DNA of 64,000 nt from Nonomuraea jabiensis. GTDB taxonomy: Bacteria > Actinomycetota > Actinomycetes > Streptosporangiales > Streptosporangiaceae. The position numbers and the translations under genes were made by a program. Below are positions 7,731 through 16,421 of the stretch, piece after piece; the first letter of the stretch is position 1; the number at the start of each line of letters is the position of its first letter. The notes beneath the pieces were generated by a model that saw nothing but the letters and a program-made list of their open reading frames with translations, was not told the DNA's origin and ran no database searches. The stretch is taken from NCBI RefSeq assembly GCF_014204795.1, contig NZ_JACHMB010000001.1:7018501-7082500 (forward strand). The letters run 5' to 3'.

Positions 7731-8483
7731 TTGCGTGCTGAAGGCGTCACGAGGACCCCGGCGGTGCGGACCGCCGTCGTCTGGGACGCGTTGCGGTCCG
7801 CGCTGGCCGAACGGACGGCGGCGACCGGCCGGGAGGGGCTCGACATCGTCGATGCCGGGGGCGGCACCGGCGGGTTCGCCGTGCCCCTGGCGGCGCTGGG
7901 TCACGCCGTGACCGTCGTGGATCCGAGTCCCGACTCGCTGGCCGCGCTCGAGCGCCGTGCCAAGGAGAAGGGCGTGGGCGTGCGGGCCCTGCAGGGCGAC
8001 GCCGCCGACCTGGGCGAGCTGCTCAGCCGCGACAGCGCCGACCTGGTGCTCTGCCACAGCGTGCTCGAATACGTGGAAGACCCGATCAGCGCGCTGACCG
8101 CCGTCGCGGGCGTGCTGCGCAGGGGCGGCGCGGTGAGCGTGCTGGCCGCCAACCCCGTCGGCAGCGCCATCCACCGGGCGCTCGCGGGCCAGTTCGACGA
8201 GGCGCGGGCCGTGCTCGACGACCCGCGGGGCACCTGGGGCGACCGCGACCCCACTCCGAGGCGCTTCGCCGCCGAGACGCTCGCCGAGCTGCTGGCCGCG
8301 ACCGGGTTCGCCGTCGGCGCCGTCCACGGCGTGCGGGTCTTCGCCGACCTGGTCCCGAGCCGGCTCGTCGACGGCGAGCCCGGCGCGGCCGACGCGCTCG
8401 TCGCCCTCGAGCAGGTCGCCGCCACCCATCCCGTGCTGCGGGACATCGCTACGCAGCTGCACGTGCTCGCGCACAGGTCCTGA
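7731..8483 (+). CDS. SAM-dependent methyltransferase (class I)
   Basis: A 250-residue Rossmann methyltransferase. The SAM-binding motif I reads DIVDAGGGTGGFAVPLA, the acidic strand-2 end is VVDPSPDS, and the motif IV region is DLVLCHSVLEYVEDP. The substrate cannot be told; the fold resembles small-molecule and tRNA-wobble (CmoA-like) methyltransferases. I chose TTG 7731 because GAGGGAGG lies about 10 nt upstream and codon bias begins there. An in-frame GTG at 7668 would add 21 residues of poor coding character. It ends 47 nt before dinB, but dinB has its own LexA-controlled promoter in that gap. Confidence 0.82.
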   Translation: MRAEGVTRTPAVRTAVVWDALRSALAERTAATGREGLDIVDAGGGTGGFAVPLAALGHAVTVVDPSPDSLAALERRAKEKGVGVRALQGDAADLGELLSRDSADLVLCHSVLEYVEDPISALTAVAGVLRRGGAVSVLAANPVGSAIHRALAGQFDEARAVLDDPRGTWGDRDPTPRRFAAETLAELLAATGFAVGAVHGVRVFADLVPSRLVDGEPGAADALVALEQVAATHPVLRDIATQLHVLAHRS

Positions 8484-8502
8484 GGGGCAGGCACTGGGTA
8501 TA

Positions 8503-8523
8503 GAACGCGTGTTCGGATAGAAT
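8503..8523 (+). promoter_or_regulatory. LexA (SOS) box and -10 element of dinB
   Basis: GAACGCGTGTTC at 8503-8514 is a perfect match to the Gram-positive/actinobacterial SOS box (GAAC, four bases, GTTC). It is followed by the -10-like TAGAAT at 8518-8523, only 7 nt before the dinB GTG. There is no ribosome site, so the message is probably leaderless. LexA bound here would sit directly on the promoter. Confidence 0.8.
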
Positions 8524-8530
8524 CGGCGGC

Positions 8531-9772
8531 GTGTCTCGCAAGCAGATCACCGGCATCGGCCCCGCTCCACGTACCGGGGCCGACGACAGCGGCTGCCCGA
8601 TCCTGCACGTCGACATGGACGCCTTCTTCGCCAGCGTCGAGCTGCTCGAGCGTCCGGAGCTGCGCGGCCGCCCGGTGATCGTGGGCTCGCCCGCCGGGCG
8701 CGGCGTCGTGCTCAGCGCCACCTACGAGGCCAGGGCCCACGGGGTGCACTCCGCCATGCCGATGAGCAGGGCGCGCCGGCTCTGCCCGCAGGCCACGATC
8801 ATCCCGCCCAGCCACGGCAAATACTCCGAGGTCTCCAAGGGCGTCATGGAGATCTTCCACACGATCACCCCGCTGGTCGAGCCCATCGCGTCCGACGAGG
8901 CGTTCCTCGACGTCGGGGGCGCCAGGCGCCGGCTCGGCCCGCCCGCCGCCATCGCCGCGATGATCAGGGAGCAGGTCCTCGACCGCTACGGCATCACGTG
9001 CTCGGTCGGCGTGGCGAGCAGCAAGTTCGTGGCGAAGCTGGCCAGCAAGCAGTGCAAGCCCGACGGGCTGCTGGTGGTGCCCGCCGACCAGGTGGTCGAC
9101 TTCCTCCACCCGCTGCCGGTCTCGGCGCTGTGGGGCGTCGGCGAGCGCACCGAGCAGTCCCTCGTACGCCTCGGCATCCGCACGGTCGGCGACCTGGCCA
9201 GGGTGCCGCCCGCCACCCTCCAGCGCGAGCTCGGCCAGGCCGTGGGCGGCCATCTGGCGGCCCTGGCCTGGGGCCGTGACGAGCGGGCGGTGAGCTCCCA
9301 CATGCCCGACAAGAGCATCGGCAACGAGGAGACGTTCGCGGCCGACGTGGACGATCCCGAGGTGATCAAGCGGGAGCTGCTGCGTCTTTCCGAACGGGTG
9401 GCCGCCCGGATGCGTAAGGGCGGACACGTGGGAAGGACTGTAAGTGTGAAGCTCCGCCGCGCTGATTTCACGACGATCAACCGCTCCCGCACCCTGCGCG
9501 AGGCGACCGACGTGGCCCAGGTGATTTACGCCACAGCCTGCGAGCTGTTCGAGGCGGCCGGCCTCCAGCGCGTGCGGCTGCGCCTGGTCGGGGTCAGGAT
9601 GGAAAACCTGCGGCCCGCGGGCGAGGCCACCCACCAGCTCGGCCTCGGCGAGCGGGAGACGGGCTGGCGCGAGGCCGAGCAGGCCATGGACAAGGCGATC
9701 CGGCGATTCGGTCCCGACGCGGTGCTCCCAGCATCGCTCGTACGTGGCAAGCTTGATGATGTAGAGACATGA
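8531..9772 (+). CDS. dinB: DNA polymerase IV (Y-family)
   Basis: A 413-residue Y-family polymerase. The palm motif LHVDMDAFFASVE near residue 27 and the catalytic SDEAFLDV near residue 120 are intact. The thumb helix-hairpin-helix (VGERTEQSLVRLGIRTVGDLA) and the little-finger domain follow. It performs translesion synthesis. The C-terminus does not show an obvious beta-clamp QLxLF motif, although HQLGLGE near residue 375 is a candidate. Expression is probably SOS-controlled through the LexA box at 8503. Confidence 0.95.
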   Translation: MSRKQITGIGPAPRTGADDSGCPILHVDMDAFFASVELLERPELRGRPVIVGSPAGRGVVLSATYEARAHGVHSAMPMSRARRLCPQATIIPPSHGKYSEVSKGVMEIFHTITPLVEPIASDEAFLDVGGARRRLGPPAAIAAMIREQVLDRYGITCSVGVASSKFVAKLASKQCKPDGLLVVPADQVVDFLHPLPVSALWGVGERTEQSLVRLGIRTVGDLARVPPATLQRELGQAVGGHLAALAWGRDERAVSSHMPDKSIGNEETFAADVDDPEVIKRELLRLSERVAARMRKGGHVGRTVSVKLRRADFTTINRSRTLREATDVAQVIYATACELFEAAGLQRVRLRLVGVRMENLRPAGEATHQLGLGERETGWREAEQAMDKAIRRFGPDAVLPASLVRGKLDDVET

Positions 9773-10001
9773 CGTCGATGTCCGGATTTTCATGGGGCGT
9801 CAGTGTCGCGATTTTGGGGGAAGGGGGGCGAGATGGGCCACAATGGAGCCATGACGACACCTCCGGTTTGGTCTGCGTTGGACGTTTGCTTTCGCCTACG
9901 TCTACAGCCTCGTATTCTGGGGATAACCGACCGCGAGGTTCGGACACCCCGTGTCGTCCGTTGCCGTCTTCCCCGTCCTGGGGCTGTCCTTGGGAGGCGC
10001 C

Positions 10002-10409
10002 GTGCCGCTCTCTGAGCACGAGCAGCGCTTGCTCGACCAGATCGAGCAGGCCCTCTACGCCGAGGACCCGAAGTGGGCCAACACCGTAAGGATCAGTGAC
10101 CCGCGCAGCCATTACAAGCGTCGTCTGATCAAGGCCTCCATCGGCTTTGCTCTCGGCGTCGTCATCATGATGGTCGGCGTGGTGATGAGTGGCAGTGCCC
10201 TGATCCCTCTCGGCGTCGGCGGTTTCGTGGTCATGCTCGCCGCGTGTCTGTGGGGCCTGTCCAGTTGGAAACGTATGAACGGGTTCGGTGACTCCGCGCC
10301 CGCCTCGGGCTCGGCCCCTCCTCCGGGCAAGCAGGCCCGCCGGGCGCGCCGGGGGACGTTCATGGAGCGCATGGAAGAGCGCTGGCGCCGCCGCAACGAT
10401 GAGCGCTGA
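10002..10409 (+). CDS. DUF3040 membrane protein
   Basis: A 135-residue protein starting MPLSEHEQRLLDQIEQALY, the diagnostic opening of DUF3040 proteins of actinobacteria. Two membrane helices (about residues 45-65 and 68-88) follow a cytoplasmic helix, and a basic tail (FMERMEERWRRRNDER) ends the protein. Function is unknown; the family is often located near the dcw cluster. Start GTG 10002 with GGGAGG about 6 nt upstream. The 229-bp gap before it holds a weak candidate promoter (TTGGAC at 9878, 17-nt spacer, TCTACA) and no other gene. Confidence 0.85.
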   Translation: MPLSEHEQRLLDQIEQALYAEDPKWANTVRISDPRSHYKRRLIKASIGFALGVVIMMVGVVMSGSALIPLGVGGFVVMLAACLWGLSSWKRMNGFGDSAPASGSAPPPGKQARRARRGTFMERMEERWRRRNDER

Positions 10410-10424
10410 CCGCTGACCTGCGGA

Positions 10425-10450
10425 GCCGCCCGGACGCGCGTCCGGGCGGC
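10425..10450 (+). terminator. Terminator hairpin of the DUF3040 gene
   Basis: Perfect 11-bp stem GCCGCCCGGAC/GTCCGGGCGGC with a GCGC loop, 15 nt after the stop codon. Confidence 0.8.
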
Positions 10451-10583
10451 CCTCGTGTGGGAGGCGGCCCTTCCGGGTCCCGCCATGCGCTCGTCCGCCC
10501 ACGCAGGTGACGGTGCAACCCTCATGCGCCCGTCCGCTCAGGCGCAACTGGCGGTGTGGCCGTTCCAGCCCCTGAAGACGAAA

Positions 10584-10616
10584 CCGGCCGTCCCCCTCGA
10601 CGAGGGGGACGGCCGG
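10584..10616 (-). terminator. Terminator hairpin of the leftward transglutaminase operon
   Basis: A long near-perfect palindrome (arms of about 15 bp; GGCCGTCCCCCTC is part of the left arm) lies 13 nt beyond the stop of the leftward gene that ends at 10630. The roughly 130 bp between this and the DUF3040 terminator hold nothing recognisable. Confidence 0.75.
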
Positions 10617-10629
10617 GCGTGTCAGCCGG

Positions 10630-13059
10630 TCAGGAGTTCTTCTGGGCCGCCGTCCGCCGCAGCCTGATGTTCTCCAGCAGGTCGAACCCGTCGAGCAGGC
10701 GCTCGCCCAGCCCTCGCAGCCGCCGCAGCGTGGACGGCGGCAGCAGCACCGCCCGCAGCCGGCGCCCGCGTGACACCGTGGCCGCCAGCGCCTGGCGGAC
10801 CTTGCGCAGGTCCTTGCGCATCGGCCCGACCTGCCCCGGATCCCTGGCGAACAGCACCCGCTCCACCGCGGACGCGATGGCCGTGACGGCCGCCGCCGAC
10901 TCCGCGTCGAACTCGTACTGCTGGGTCAGCCGCCGGGCCAGCGCCCGCGGGGTCTCGCTGAGCTGGCGGGCCATGCCGTAGTCGTACAGCACGTCGTCCA
11001 GCTCCGCCCAGGCGGCGGCCACCGACGGCTGGCCGCCCCCCGACTTCGACGAGATCCTGGCGGTCAGGTCGTCGGACGGCTCCGAGATCTTCCAGCCCAG
11101 GGCGCGCACGCGCCGGTTCCTGGTGATCAGACGCAGGCCCGCGGGGATCAGCAGCACCAGCAGCAGCGCTCCCGCGCCGATGCCGATCTGGCCGATCAGC
11201 GGCATCGAGTCGTCCGTCGGCAGCCCGCCGGTGGCGACCACGCCCTCGCGGTCCAGCTCGCGCGGGTTGCGCCTGGCCTGCGGGTCGACCGGCTCGTCAG
11301 CGGACGAACTCGTCGAACCCGGCGTCGGCGTCGACGCCTCCCCGGTGGTCTCGGGCCTGGGCAGGGTGTACTCGGGCACCCGCGCGCTGCCCTGGCCGGC
11401 CGAGCCCGAGGGAGTCGGCTCGAACGGCAGCCAGCCCACGCCCTCGAAATACAGCTCGGGCCAGGAGTGGGAGTCGTTCGTGCCGACCTGCCACCGGTCG
11501 CCGACCTTGGTGCCGCCGGTGTAGCCGATCGCCACCCGCGACGGGATGCCCACCAACCTGGCCAGCACCGCCATCGACGCGGCGAACTGCTCGCAGTAGC
11601 CCGTACGGTCGCGCAGCAGGAAGTCCCGCAGCGCCGAGTTGCTGTGCCCCTGCGTGCGCAGGCTGTAGGTGAAGTCGCCGCCGGTGAAGAACTGCTGCAG
11701 CTTCACCGCCGCCTCGTAGTCCGTCTTGGCGTTCTCGGTCAGCTTGGTCGCCAGCTCCCTGATCTCGGGAGGGATGCTCTCCGGCAGCCGCAGGAAGCGG
11801 GGATCGACGGTGGGCCGGGTCCCGCTGAGCGAGTCCAGCAGGTCCGGCGTGGGCTCCGGCTCGCTCGTGGTCACGTCGTACTCGAGGCCGGCGGCCTCGT
11901 CGAGAGTGGAGAAGACCATGAGCGTGTCCACGTCCGCCCGCCAGTCGCCGTCGATCTGGATCTGTCTCGGCGGGTACGGCAGCGGCAGGAACTTCAGCCT
12001 CGCGATCTCGTCACTCACCTGGATGTTCGTGGTGACGGTCTTGACCTTCGGCTCGGCGCCGAGGCCGGGCGGCGCCGGGAGGGGGCCGTTGTCCGTCCGG
12101 TTCTGCGGGGTCCCCTTGGGATCCGTCATGCCGAACTGCTGGCCGTCGAACGTGTCCAGCGCGTAGATCCGCAGATAGCGGGCTTTGTCGTCGTTGTTGG
12201 CGTAGGTGAGGACCACGCGCCGTTCCGGCAGCTCCAGCTGGCCCCTCAGGCCCGCGACGGGGTTGGGGATGCTGATCGAGTTGCCCCGGCCCGGGCCGCT
12301 GCCGCCCACGCCGAACGTGAAGAACGACACCGGCTCCATGGCCGGCAGCAGGGCGGGCACCAGCACCGCCAGCGCGATCGCGGCGAACCCGATGCGCTTG
12401 CCCGACAGCCGCAGCCCGCTGGTGTCCGCCGAGGTGCGCGCGTCGGGCCGGGAGGACGTGGCGCGGGTCGTCCGCCGTACCAGCACCGCCCTGCCCCAGT
12501 GGCCCACCCGCTCGCGCCCGTCGGCGATCAGCAGGCCGATGAAACCGAGCGCGGCCAGGATGAACGCCGGCCAGCTGATCGGGTCGGGCAGGATCGTCGC
12601 CGGCACCGTGGCCAGCGCCAGCAGCGGCAGCCCGGCCAGGGCCGCCCTGCGCAGCCGCGCGGCCAGCAGGTCCACGGCGATCGCGATCAGCGCCACGCCG
12701 CCGGCGGTCAGCAGCGTGATGCCCTCGGTCTCCGGCACGGGAGCGGCGAAGCGCTGGATGTCGGCCCAGCCGACCCCCAGCAGCCTGCCCAGCTCCACCA
12801 ACGACCCGCGGGTCGGCACCACCAGCGCCCACGCCTTGCCGGAGGCGAACGCCGCGGTCAGGTAGACCCACACCGCGAGCAGCGCGATCAGCGGCGCCGC
12901 CCACGCGGGCAGCGACAGGCGGCTGCTCACCAGGCCCGCGGCCATCACGGCGAGCACGGCGCCCAGTGACGTCCAGAACCAGGAGCCGCCCTGGAAGAGC
13001 GGGTAGAGCAGGAACGCCGCGGCGAACGCGGCCAGGCCGGAGGCGATGGTCAGCCTCAT
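10630..13059 (-). CDS. TgpA-like transmembrane transglutaminase
   Basis: An 809-residue protein with about six N-terminal membrane helices (residues 1-190), a further one near 210-235, an extracytoplasmic transglutaminase-like domain, another helix (about 630-650) and a C-terminal DUF4129-type cytoplasmic domain. The Cys-His-Asp/Glu triad is recognisable: Cys in RTGYCEQF (near 489), His in NDSHSWPE (near 530) and an acidic residue in LYFEGVGW. The start overlaps the DUF58 stop by ATGA. With the MoxR ATPase and DUF58 protein it forms the common but poorly understood moxR-DUF58-transglutaminase operon, possibly for envelope protein processing. Confidence 0.9.
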   Translation of the reverse strand: MRLTIASGLAAFAAAFLLYPLFQGGSWFWTSLGAVLAVMAAGLVSSRLSLPAWAAPLIALLAVWVYLTAAFASGKAWALVVPTRGSLVELGRLLGVGWADIQRFAAPVPETEGITLLTAGGVALIAIAVDLLAARLRRAALAGLPLLALATVPATILPDPISWPAFILAALGFIGLLIADGRERVGHWGRAVLVRRTTRATSSRPDARTSADTSGLRLSGKRIGFAAIALAVLVPALLPAMEPVSFFTFGVGGSGPGRGNSISIPNPVAGLRGQLELPERRVVLTYANNDDKARYLRIYALDTFDGQQFGMTDPKGTPQNRTDNGPLPAPPGLGAEPKVKTVTTNIQVSDEIARLKFLPLPYPPRQIQIDGDWRADVDTLMVFSTLDEAAGLEYDVTTSEPEPTPDLLDSLSGTRPTVDPRFLRLPESIPPEIRELATKLTENAKTDYEAAVKLQQFFTGGDFTYSLRTQGHSNSALRDFLLRDRTGYCEQFAASMAVLARLVGIPSRVAIGYTGGTKVGDRWQVGTNDSHSWPELYFEGVGWLPFEPTPSGSAGQGSARVPEYTLPRPETTGEASTPTPGSTSSSADEPVDPQARRNPRELDREGVVATGGLPTDDSMPLIGQIGIGAGALLLVLLIPAGLRLITRNRRVRALGWKISEPSDDLTARISSKSGGGQPSVAAAWAELDDVLYDYGMARQLSETPRALARRLTQQYEFDAESAAAVTAIASAVERVLFARDPGQVGPMRKDLRKVRQALAATVSRGRRLRAVLLPPSTLRRLRGLGERLLDGFDLLENIRLRRTAAQKNS

Positions 13060-14318
13060 GCCGCACCTCCCGCCGGGTTGAGCGCGTACCTGCCGCGGTT
13101 GGCGGCGTTCTGCCAGACGGAGGCGATCGAGGTGCCCGCGGGCAGGCGCACGATGCGCCAGCCGTACCCGGCCAGGACCGTCTGCACGGCCTGGTGGTTC
13201 TCGGCGGCCGCGCGGTCCCCGCCGTCCCACGTGCTCACGTCGAGCATCACCGCCACCGCGGTGATGCCGCTGTGCCTGAGCCTGCCCAGCTCTCTCGCCT
13301 CCTCCGGGTCGAGGTCGCCGAGCACGGCCACGATCAGCCCGTCGCCCCCGCCCTGGCGCAGGGCCGAGACGCCCATCTCCAGGGAGCGGGCCGGGCTGTG
13401 CCGCACCACGGCGAGGGTGTCGAGCAGCGACCAGCTCAGCCCGGTGTCGGTCAGGTGCTCGGCGCCCTGGTCGGTCACCAGCCGCAGGCCGAGGCCCTCG
13501 CGGGCGAGGTGCACGCCGATCGAGGCCGCGGCCGAGACCGCCACCTCGAACGACGAGCGCGGGCCCTCGCCGCGGTGCGCGTACCTGCGGGTGTCCAGCA
13601 GGAGCGCGCCGCGGCTCTGCCACTGCTGCTCCTCGCGGCGCACCATCAGCTCGCCGCGGCGGGCCGTCGAGCGCCAGTGCACTCGGCGCAGGTCGTCGCC
13701 CTGCCGGTATTCGCGCGGCGCCACGTCGTCGTCGCCGGCCGCGGCCACGCTCCTGGTACGGCTGTCGCCGCCGCCCGTCCACTCACCCGACAGCCGTACG
13801 TGGGGCAGCGCCGCCACGTGCGGCGTCACCACGAGCGTGTCGCTGATCGTGAACGAGCGGGTCAGCTCGACGAGCCCGAACGGGTCGGCGATGCGGACCG
13901 ACAGCGGGCCGATCGTGTAACGGCCGCGCAGGTCCGAGCGCACCCGGTAGTCGATCTCCCGCACGCCCCGCGACTCGACCCGGTCCAGCACGAACCGGGG
14001 CCGTACGCCCAGCGCATAAGGAACGGTGTCCTCGATGAGCAGCAGGCCGGTCGGCAGCCTGGTGACGTTCTCCAGCCGCAGGGTCACGGTGGCCTCGCCG
14101 CCCACCTCCGCCCGCGGCGGGTCGAGGCGCCTGGCGCAGCTCAGCCGGTAGCGCGTGCGCGCCACCACCATGGCCGCCAGCAGCGGCAGCGCCGTCACCA
14201 GGACGCCGATCCTGAACAGGTCGTTCTCGCCCAGGATGACGGCCATCAGCAGCGCCGCGATGCCGGAGGCGAGGAACGACCTGCCCCTGGAGGTCAGCGC
14301 CCGCAGTCCGGCCCTCAC
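13056..14318 (-). CDS. DUF58 domain protein
   Basis: A 420-residue protein with two N-terminal membrane helices (about 20-60), a beta-rich region, then the DUF58 signature around REYRQGDDLRRVHWRSTARRGELMVR and a vWA-like C-terminal half. DUF58 proteins almost always accompany a MoxR AAA+ ATPase, as here; they may deliver substrates to, or be remodelled by, the ATPase. Both ends overlap their neighbours by 4 nt (ATGA), so the three genes are translationally coupled. Confidence 0.9.
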   Translation of the reverse strand: MRAGLRALTSRGRSFLASGIAALLMAVILGENDLFRIGVLVTALPLLAAMVVARTRYRLSCARRLDPPRAEVGGEATVTLRLENVTRLPTGLLLIEDTVPYALGVRPRFVLDRVESRGVREIDYRVRSDLRGRYTIGPLSVRIADPFGLVELTRSFTISDTLVVTPHVAALPHVRLSGEWTGGGDSRTRSVAAAGDDDVAPREYRQGDDLRRVHWRSTARRGELMVRREEQQWQSRGALLLDTRRYAHRGEGPRSSFEVAVSAAASIGVHLAREGLGLRLVTDQGAEHLTDTGLSWSLLDTLAVVRHSPARSLEMGVSALRQGGGDGLIVAVLGDLDPEEARELGRLRHSGITAVAVMLDVSTWDGGDRAAAENHQAVQTVLAGYGWRIVRLPAGTSIASVWQNAANRGRYALNPAGGAA

Positions 14319-15349
14319 GACGCTCTGGCCTCCGGCACGGGCACGCGCCTGATGAGATCGGTCACCACCTGCTCGGGCAGGCGGCGCTGCCCCTGGGCCT
14401 CGACGCTGGGCAGCAGCCGGTGCGCCAGCACGGGGATGGCCAGGTCCTGCAGGTCGTCGGGGATGACGTAGTCGCGACCGGCCAGCGCGGCGTGCGCCCT
14501 GGCGGCCCGTACGAGCTGCAGCGTGGACCGGGGCGAGGCGCCCAGCCGCAGGTCGGGGGAGTGGCGGGTGGCCACGACGAGGTCGATGGCGTACTTCTTG
14601 ACCGCCTGGGAGACGTAGACGCCGCGTACGGCCTCGATGAGGGCGCGCACCTCGGCCGTCGTCGCCACCGGCTCCAGCTTGTCCAGCGGCGAGGTCTGGC
14701 CGTGCACGTCGAGCATCTCCAGCTCGGCGTGCGGCTCGGGGTAGCCCATCGCGATGCGCGCGGTGAAACGGTCACGCTGCGCCTCGGGAAGGGGGTAGGT
14801 GCCTTCCATCTCGATGGGGTTCTGGGTGGCGATCACCATGAACGGCGTGTCCAGCTGGTACGTCTCGCCGTCCACCGTCACCTGCTGCTCTTCCATGCAC
14901 TCCAGCAGCGCGGACTGCGTCTTCGGGGAGGCACGGTTGATCTCGTCGCCGACCACGATGTTCGCGAACACCGGGCCGGGCTTGAACTCGAACTCCCGGG
15001 TCTGCTGGTTGTACGCGCTGACCCCGGTGATGTCACTGGGCAGCAGGTCCGGGGTGAACTGCACGCGGCGCACCGGACAGTCGATGGAGCGCGCCAGCGC
15101 CTTGGCCAGCATGGTCTTGCCGACGCCTGGAACGTCCTCGATCAGGAGGTGGCCCTCCGCGAGCAGGACGGTGAGCATGATGCGGACGGCGTCGCCCTTG
15201 CCCTCGATCACCGATTCGATGGCGTTCCGAATCCGATGCGCGGTGGTGACCAGCTCGTCGAGCTGGGGAGGGACATCATGGGTTACTGCCACCGGGCCTC
15301 CATGAGAGAAGTGCGACGGCTGCCCGTAGGGTGCCTTTGCGGGAGCCAT
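14315..15349 (-). CDS. MoxR-family AAA+ ATPase
   Basis: A 344-residue MoxR ATPase. Walker A is EDVPGVGKTML and Walker B lies in FANIVVGDEINRA; the sensor region ATQNPIEMEGTYPLPEAQRDRF, conserved in MoxR proteins, is also present. It probably acts as a chaperone-like motor for the DUF58 and transglutaminase partners downstream. Start ATG at 15349 with AAGGA about 8 nt upstream. The reading frame runs open much further upstream, but that stretch is non-coding in character. It diverges from mraZ across a 413-bp gap; apart from the mraZ promoter and operator at its right end, I see nothing definite in that gap. Confidence 0.95.
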   Translation of the reverse strand: MAPAKAPYGQPSHFSHGGPVAVTHDVPPQLDELVTTAHRIRNAIESVIEGKGDAVRIMLTVLLAEGHLLIEDVPGVGKTMLAKALARSIDCPVRRVQFTPDLLPSDITGVSAYNQQTREFEFKPGPVFANIVVGDEINRASPKTQSALLECMEEQQVTVDGETYQLDTPFMVIATQNPIEMEGTYPLPEAQRDRFTARIAMGYPEPHAELEMLDVHGQTSPLDKLEPVATTAEVRALIEAVRGVYVSQAVKKYAIDLVVATRHSPDLRLGASPRSTLQLVRAARAHAALAGRDYVIPDDLQDLAIPVLAHRLLPSVEAQGQRRLPEQVVTDLIRRVPVPEARAS

Positions 15350-15669
15350 GCCATTCCTTTTCCATTGTGTGTACGACCCTACGACGCTGTGGGTTCTCGG
15401 GCGACATTTGTGGATATTCCAGGGAACCCCGGTGATGTTCCTGTTCTTGTCGCATAGCAGTACGAATCCCGTGACACGGCACCCCCGCCATCGCGCCACT
15501 TTCCTCCACCGAGGGCTTCCCGAACGCGCCGAGCCCCTATTTCCACGGTCTTTCAAACCCTCGACACGCCCATGAGGGTTGACCGACCGGTCACCCGGCT
15601 CCACCCCGCTCCATCGCTCTGACCTGCGGTAACGCAACGGAAACCGGTGATGAAGACGGTTCGAATCAG

Positions 15670-15697
15670 TTGACGGTGGGGAGAAGTGGAGTATGGT
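15670..15697 (+). promoter_or_regulatory. Promoter of the dcw cluster (Pmra)
   Basis: TTGACG (15670-15675), a 16-nt spacer and TATGGT (15692-15697). The MraZ boxes overlap the spacer and -10, so MraZ would block RNA polymerase. Confidence 0.6.
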
Positions 15698-15711
15698 GGT
15701 GCGCAGTGGAG
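15677..15711 (+). promoter_or_regulatory. MraZ operator: four TGGNG boxes at 10-bp period
   Basis: Four pentamers TGGGG (15677), TGGAG (15687), TGGTG (15697) and TGGAG (15707) are separated by exactly 5 nt each. This is the known architecture of MraZ binding sites (TGGGN repeats with 5-nt spacing upstream of mraZ). It implies autoregulation of mraZ and the downstream division genes. Confidence 0.85.
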
Positions 15712-15762
15712 GGCCCGGTGCACCAGCGCTGAGCGCTTCACGAGGCACGGGAGGTGGGTCCG

Positions 15763-16194
15763 GTGTTCCTCGGCACCCATCAACCGCGTCTGGACGACAA
15801 GGGACGGCTGTTCCTGCCGGCTAAGTACCGTGAGGAGCTGGCGGAGGGTCTTGTGATCACCAAAGGCCAGGAGCGATGCCTCTACGTCTTTCCCGTGGAG
15901 GAGTTCCAGCGCATTACCGAGGCTCTCAGCACCGCCCCGGTCACCGCCAAGGCGGTGCGTGACTACAGCCGCGTCTTCTTCGCCAGTGCGTCCGACGAGA
16001 AGCCAGACAAGCAAGGGCGCATCACGATCCCGCAGAGCCTGCGTCAGTACGCGGGTTTGGAGCGTGACTGCGTCGTCATCGGGGCCAACACCCGGCTGGA
16101 GATCTGGGACGCGCAGGCCTGGGACACCTATCTCAGCGCGCAGGAGCAGGCGTTCGCCGATCTGTCGGAGGAGGTGCTGCCAGGGATCTTGTAG
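15763..16194 (+). CDS. mraZ: Transcriptional regulator MraZ
   Basis: A 143-residue protein with two AbrB-like MraZ half-domains, each carrying a DxxGR motif: DDKGRLFLPAKYR near residue 13 and DKQGRITIPQSLR near residue 82. MraZ forms a ring-shaped oligomer that binds TGGGN repeats in its own promoter; the matching four-box site lies just upstream. GTG 15763 (giving MFLGTH, the usual family start) has GGGAGG 8 nt upstream; the GTG at 15754 overlaps that ribosome site and is less likely. Confidence 0.96.
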   Translation: MFLGTHQPRLDDKGRLFLPAKYREELAEGLVITKGQERCLYVFPVEEFQRITEALSTAPVTAKAVRDYSRVFFASASDEKPDKQGRITIPQSLRQYAGLERDCVVIGANTRLEIWDAQAWDTYLSAQEQAFADLSEEVLPGIL

Positions 16195-16421
16195 TGACCA
16201 CGGTCGATCCGTCGGTGCTGTCGTTCGGCGAGGTCTCCACCCGCAACCACTGCCCGTCAGCTGATGCACCTTCCCCGGTGTCAGATGACAGGCGTCCACG
16301 AAGAGGGTGCGGATGGGGACCTGGCCGGGCGGCGCCGGGTGGGGACTCAGAGGTGGCCGACGATCGATCTATACGCGTCATCCGCGGGCAAGGGCGCGAG
16401 AGGGGGGTTGGAGATGCATGA
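16194..16421 (+). CDS. Possible small coupled ORF bridging mraZ and rsmH
   Basis: A 75-codon ORF whose GTG shares one base with the mraZ stop (TAGTG) and whose stop overlaps the rsmH start by 8 nt. The first 20 or so codons have good G/C third-position bias (VTTVDPSVLSFGEVS); later codons do not. I recognise no domain. It could be a real linker peptide, a frame-damaged remnant, or simply an untranslated spacer. Confidence 0.25.
   Translation: MTTVDPSVLSFGEVSTRNHCPSADAPSPVSDDRRPRRGCGWGPGRAAPGGDSEVADDRSIRVIRGQGRERGVGDA

Noticed and set aside
13060..13782. Upstream extension of the transglutaminase into the DUF58 gene
   Set aside because: Arg/Pro-rich shadow translation; ATG 13059 overlaps the DUF58 stop and opens a membrane helix.
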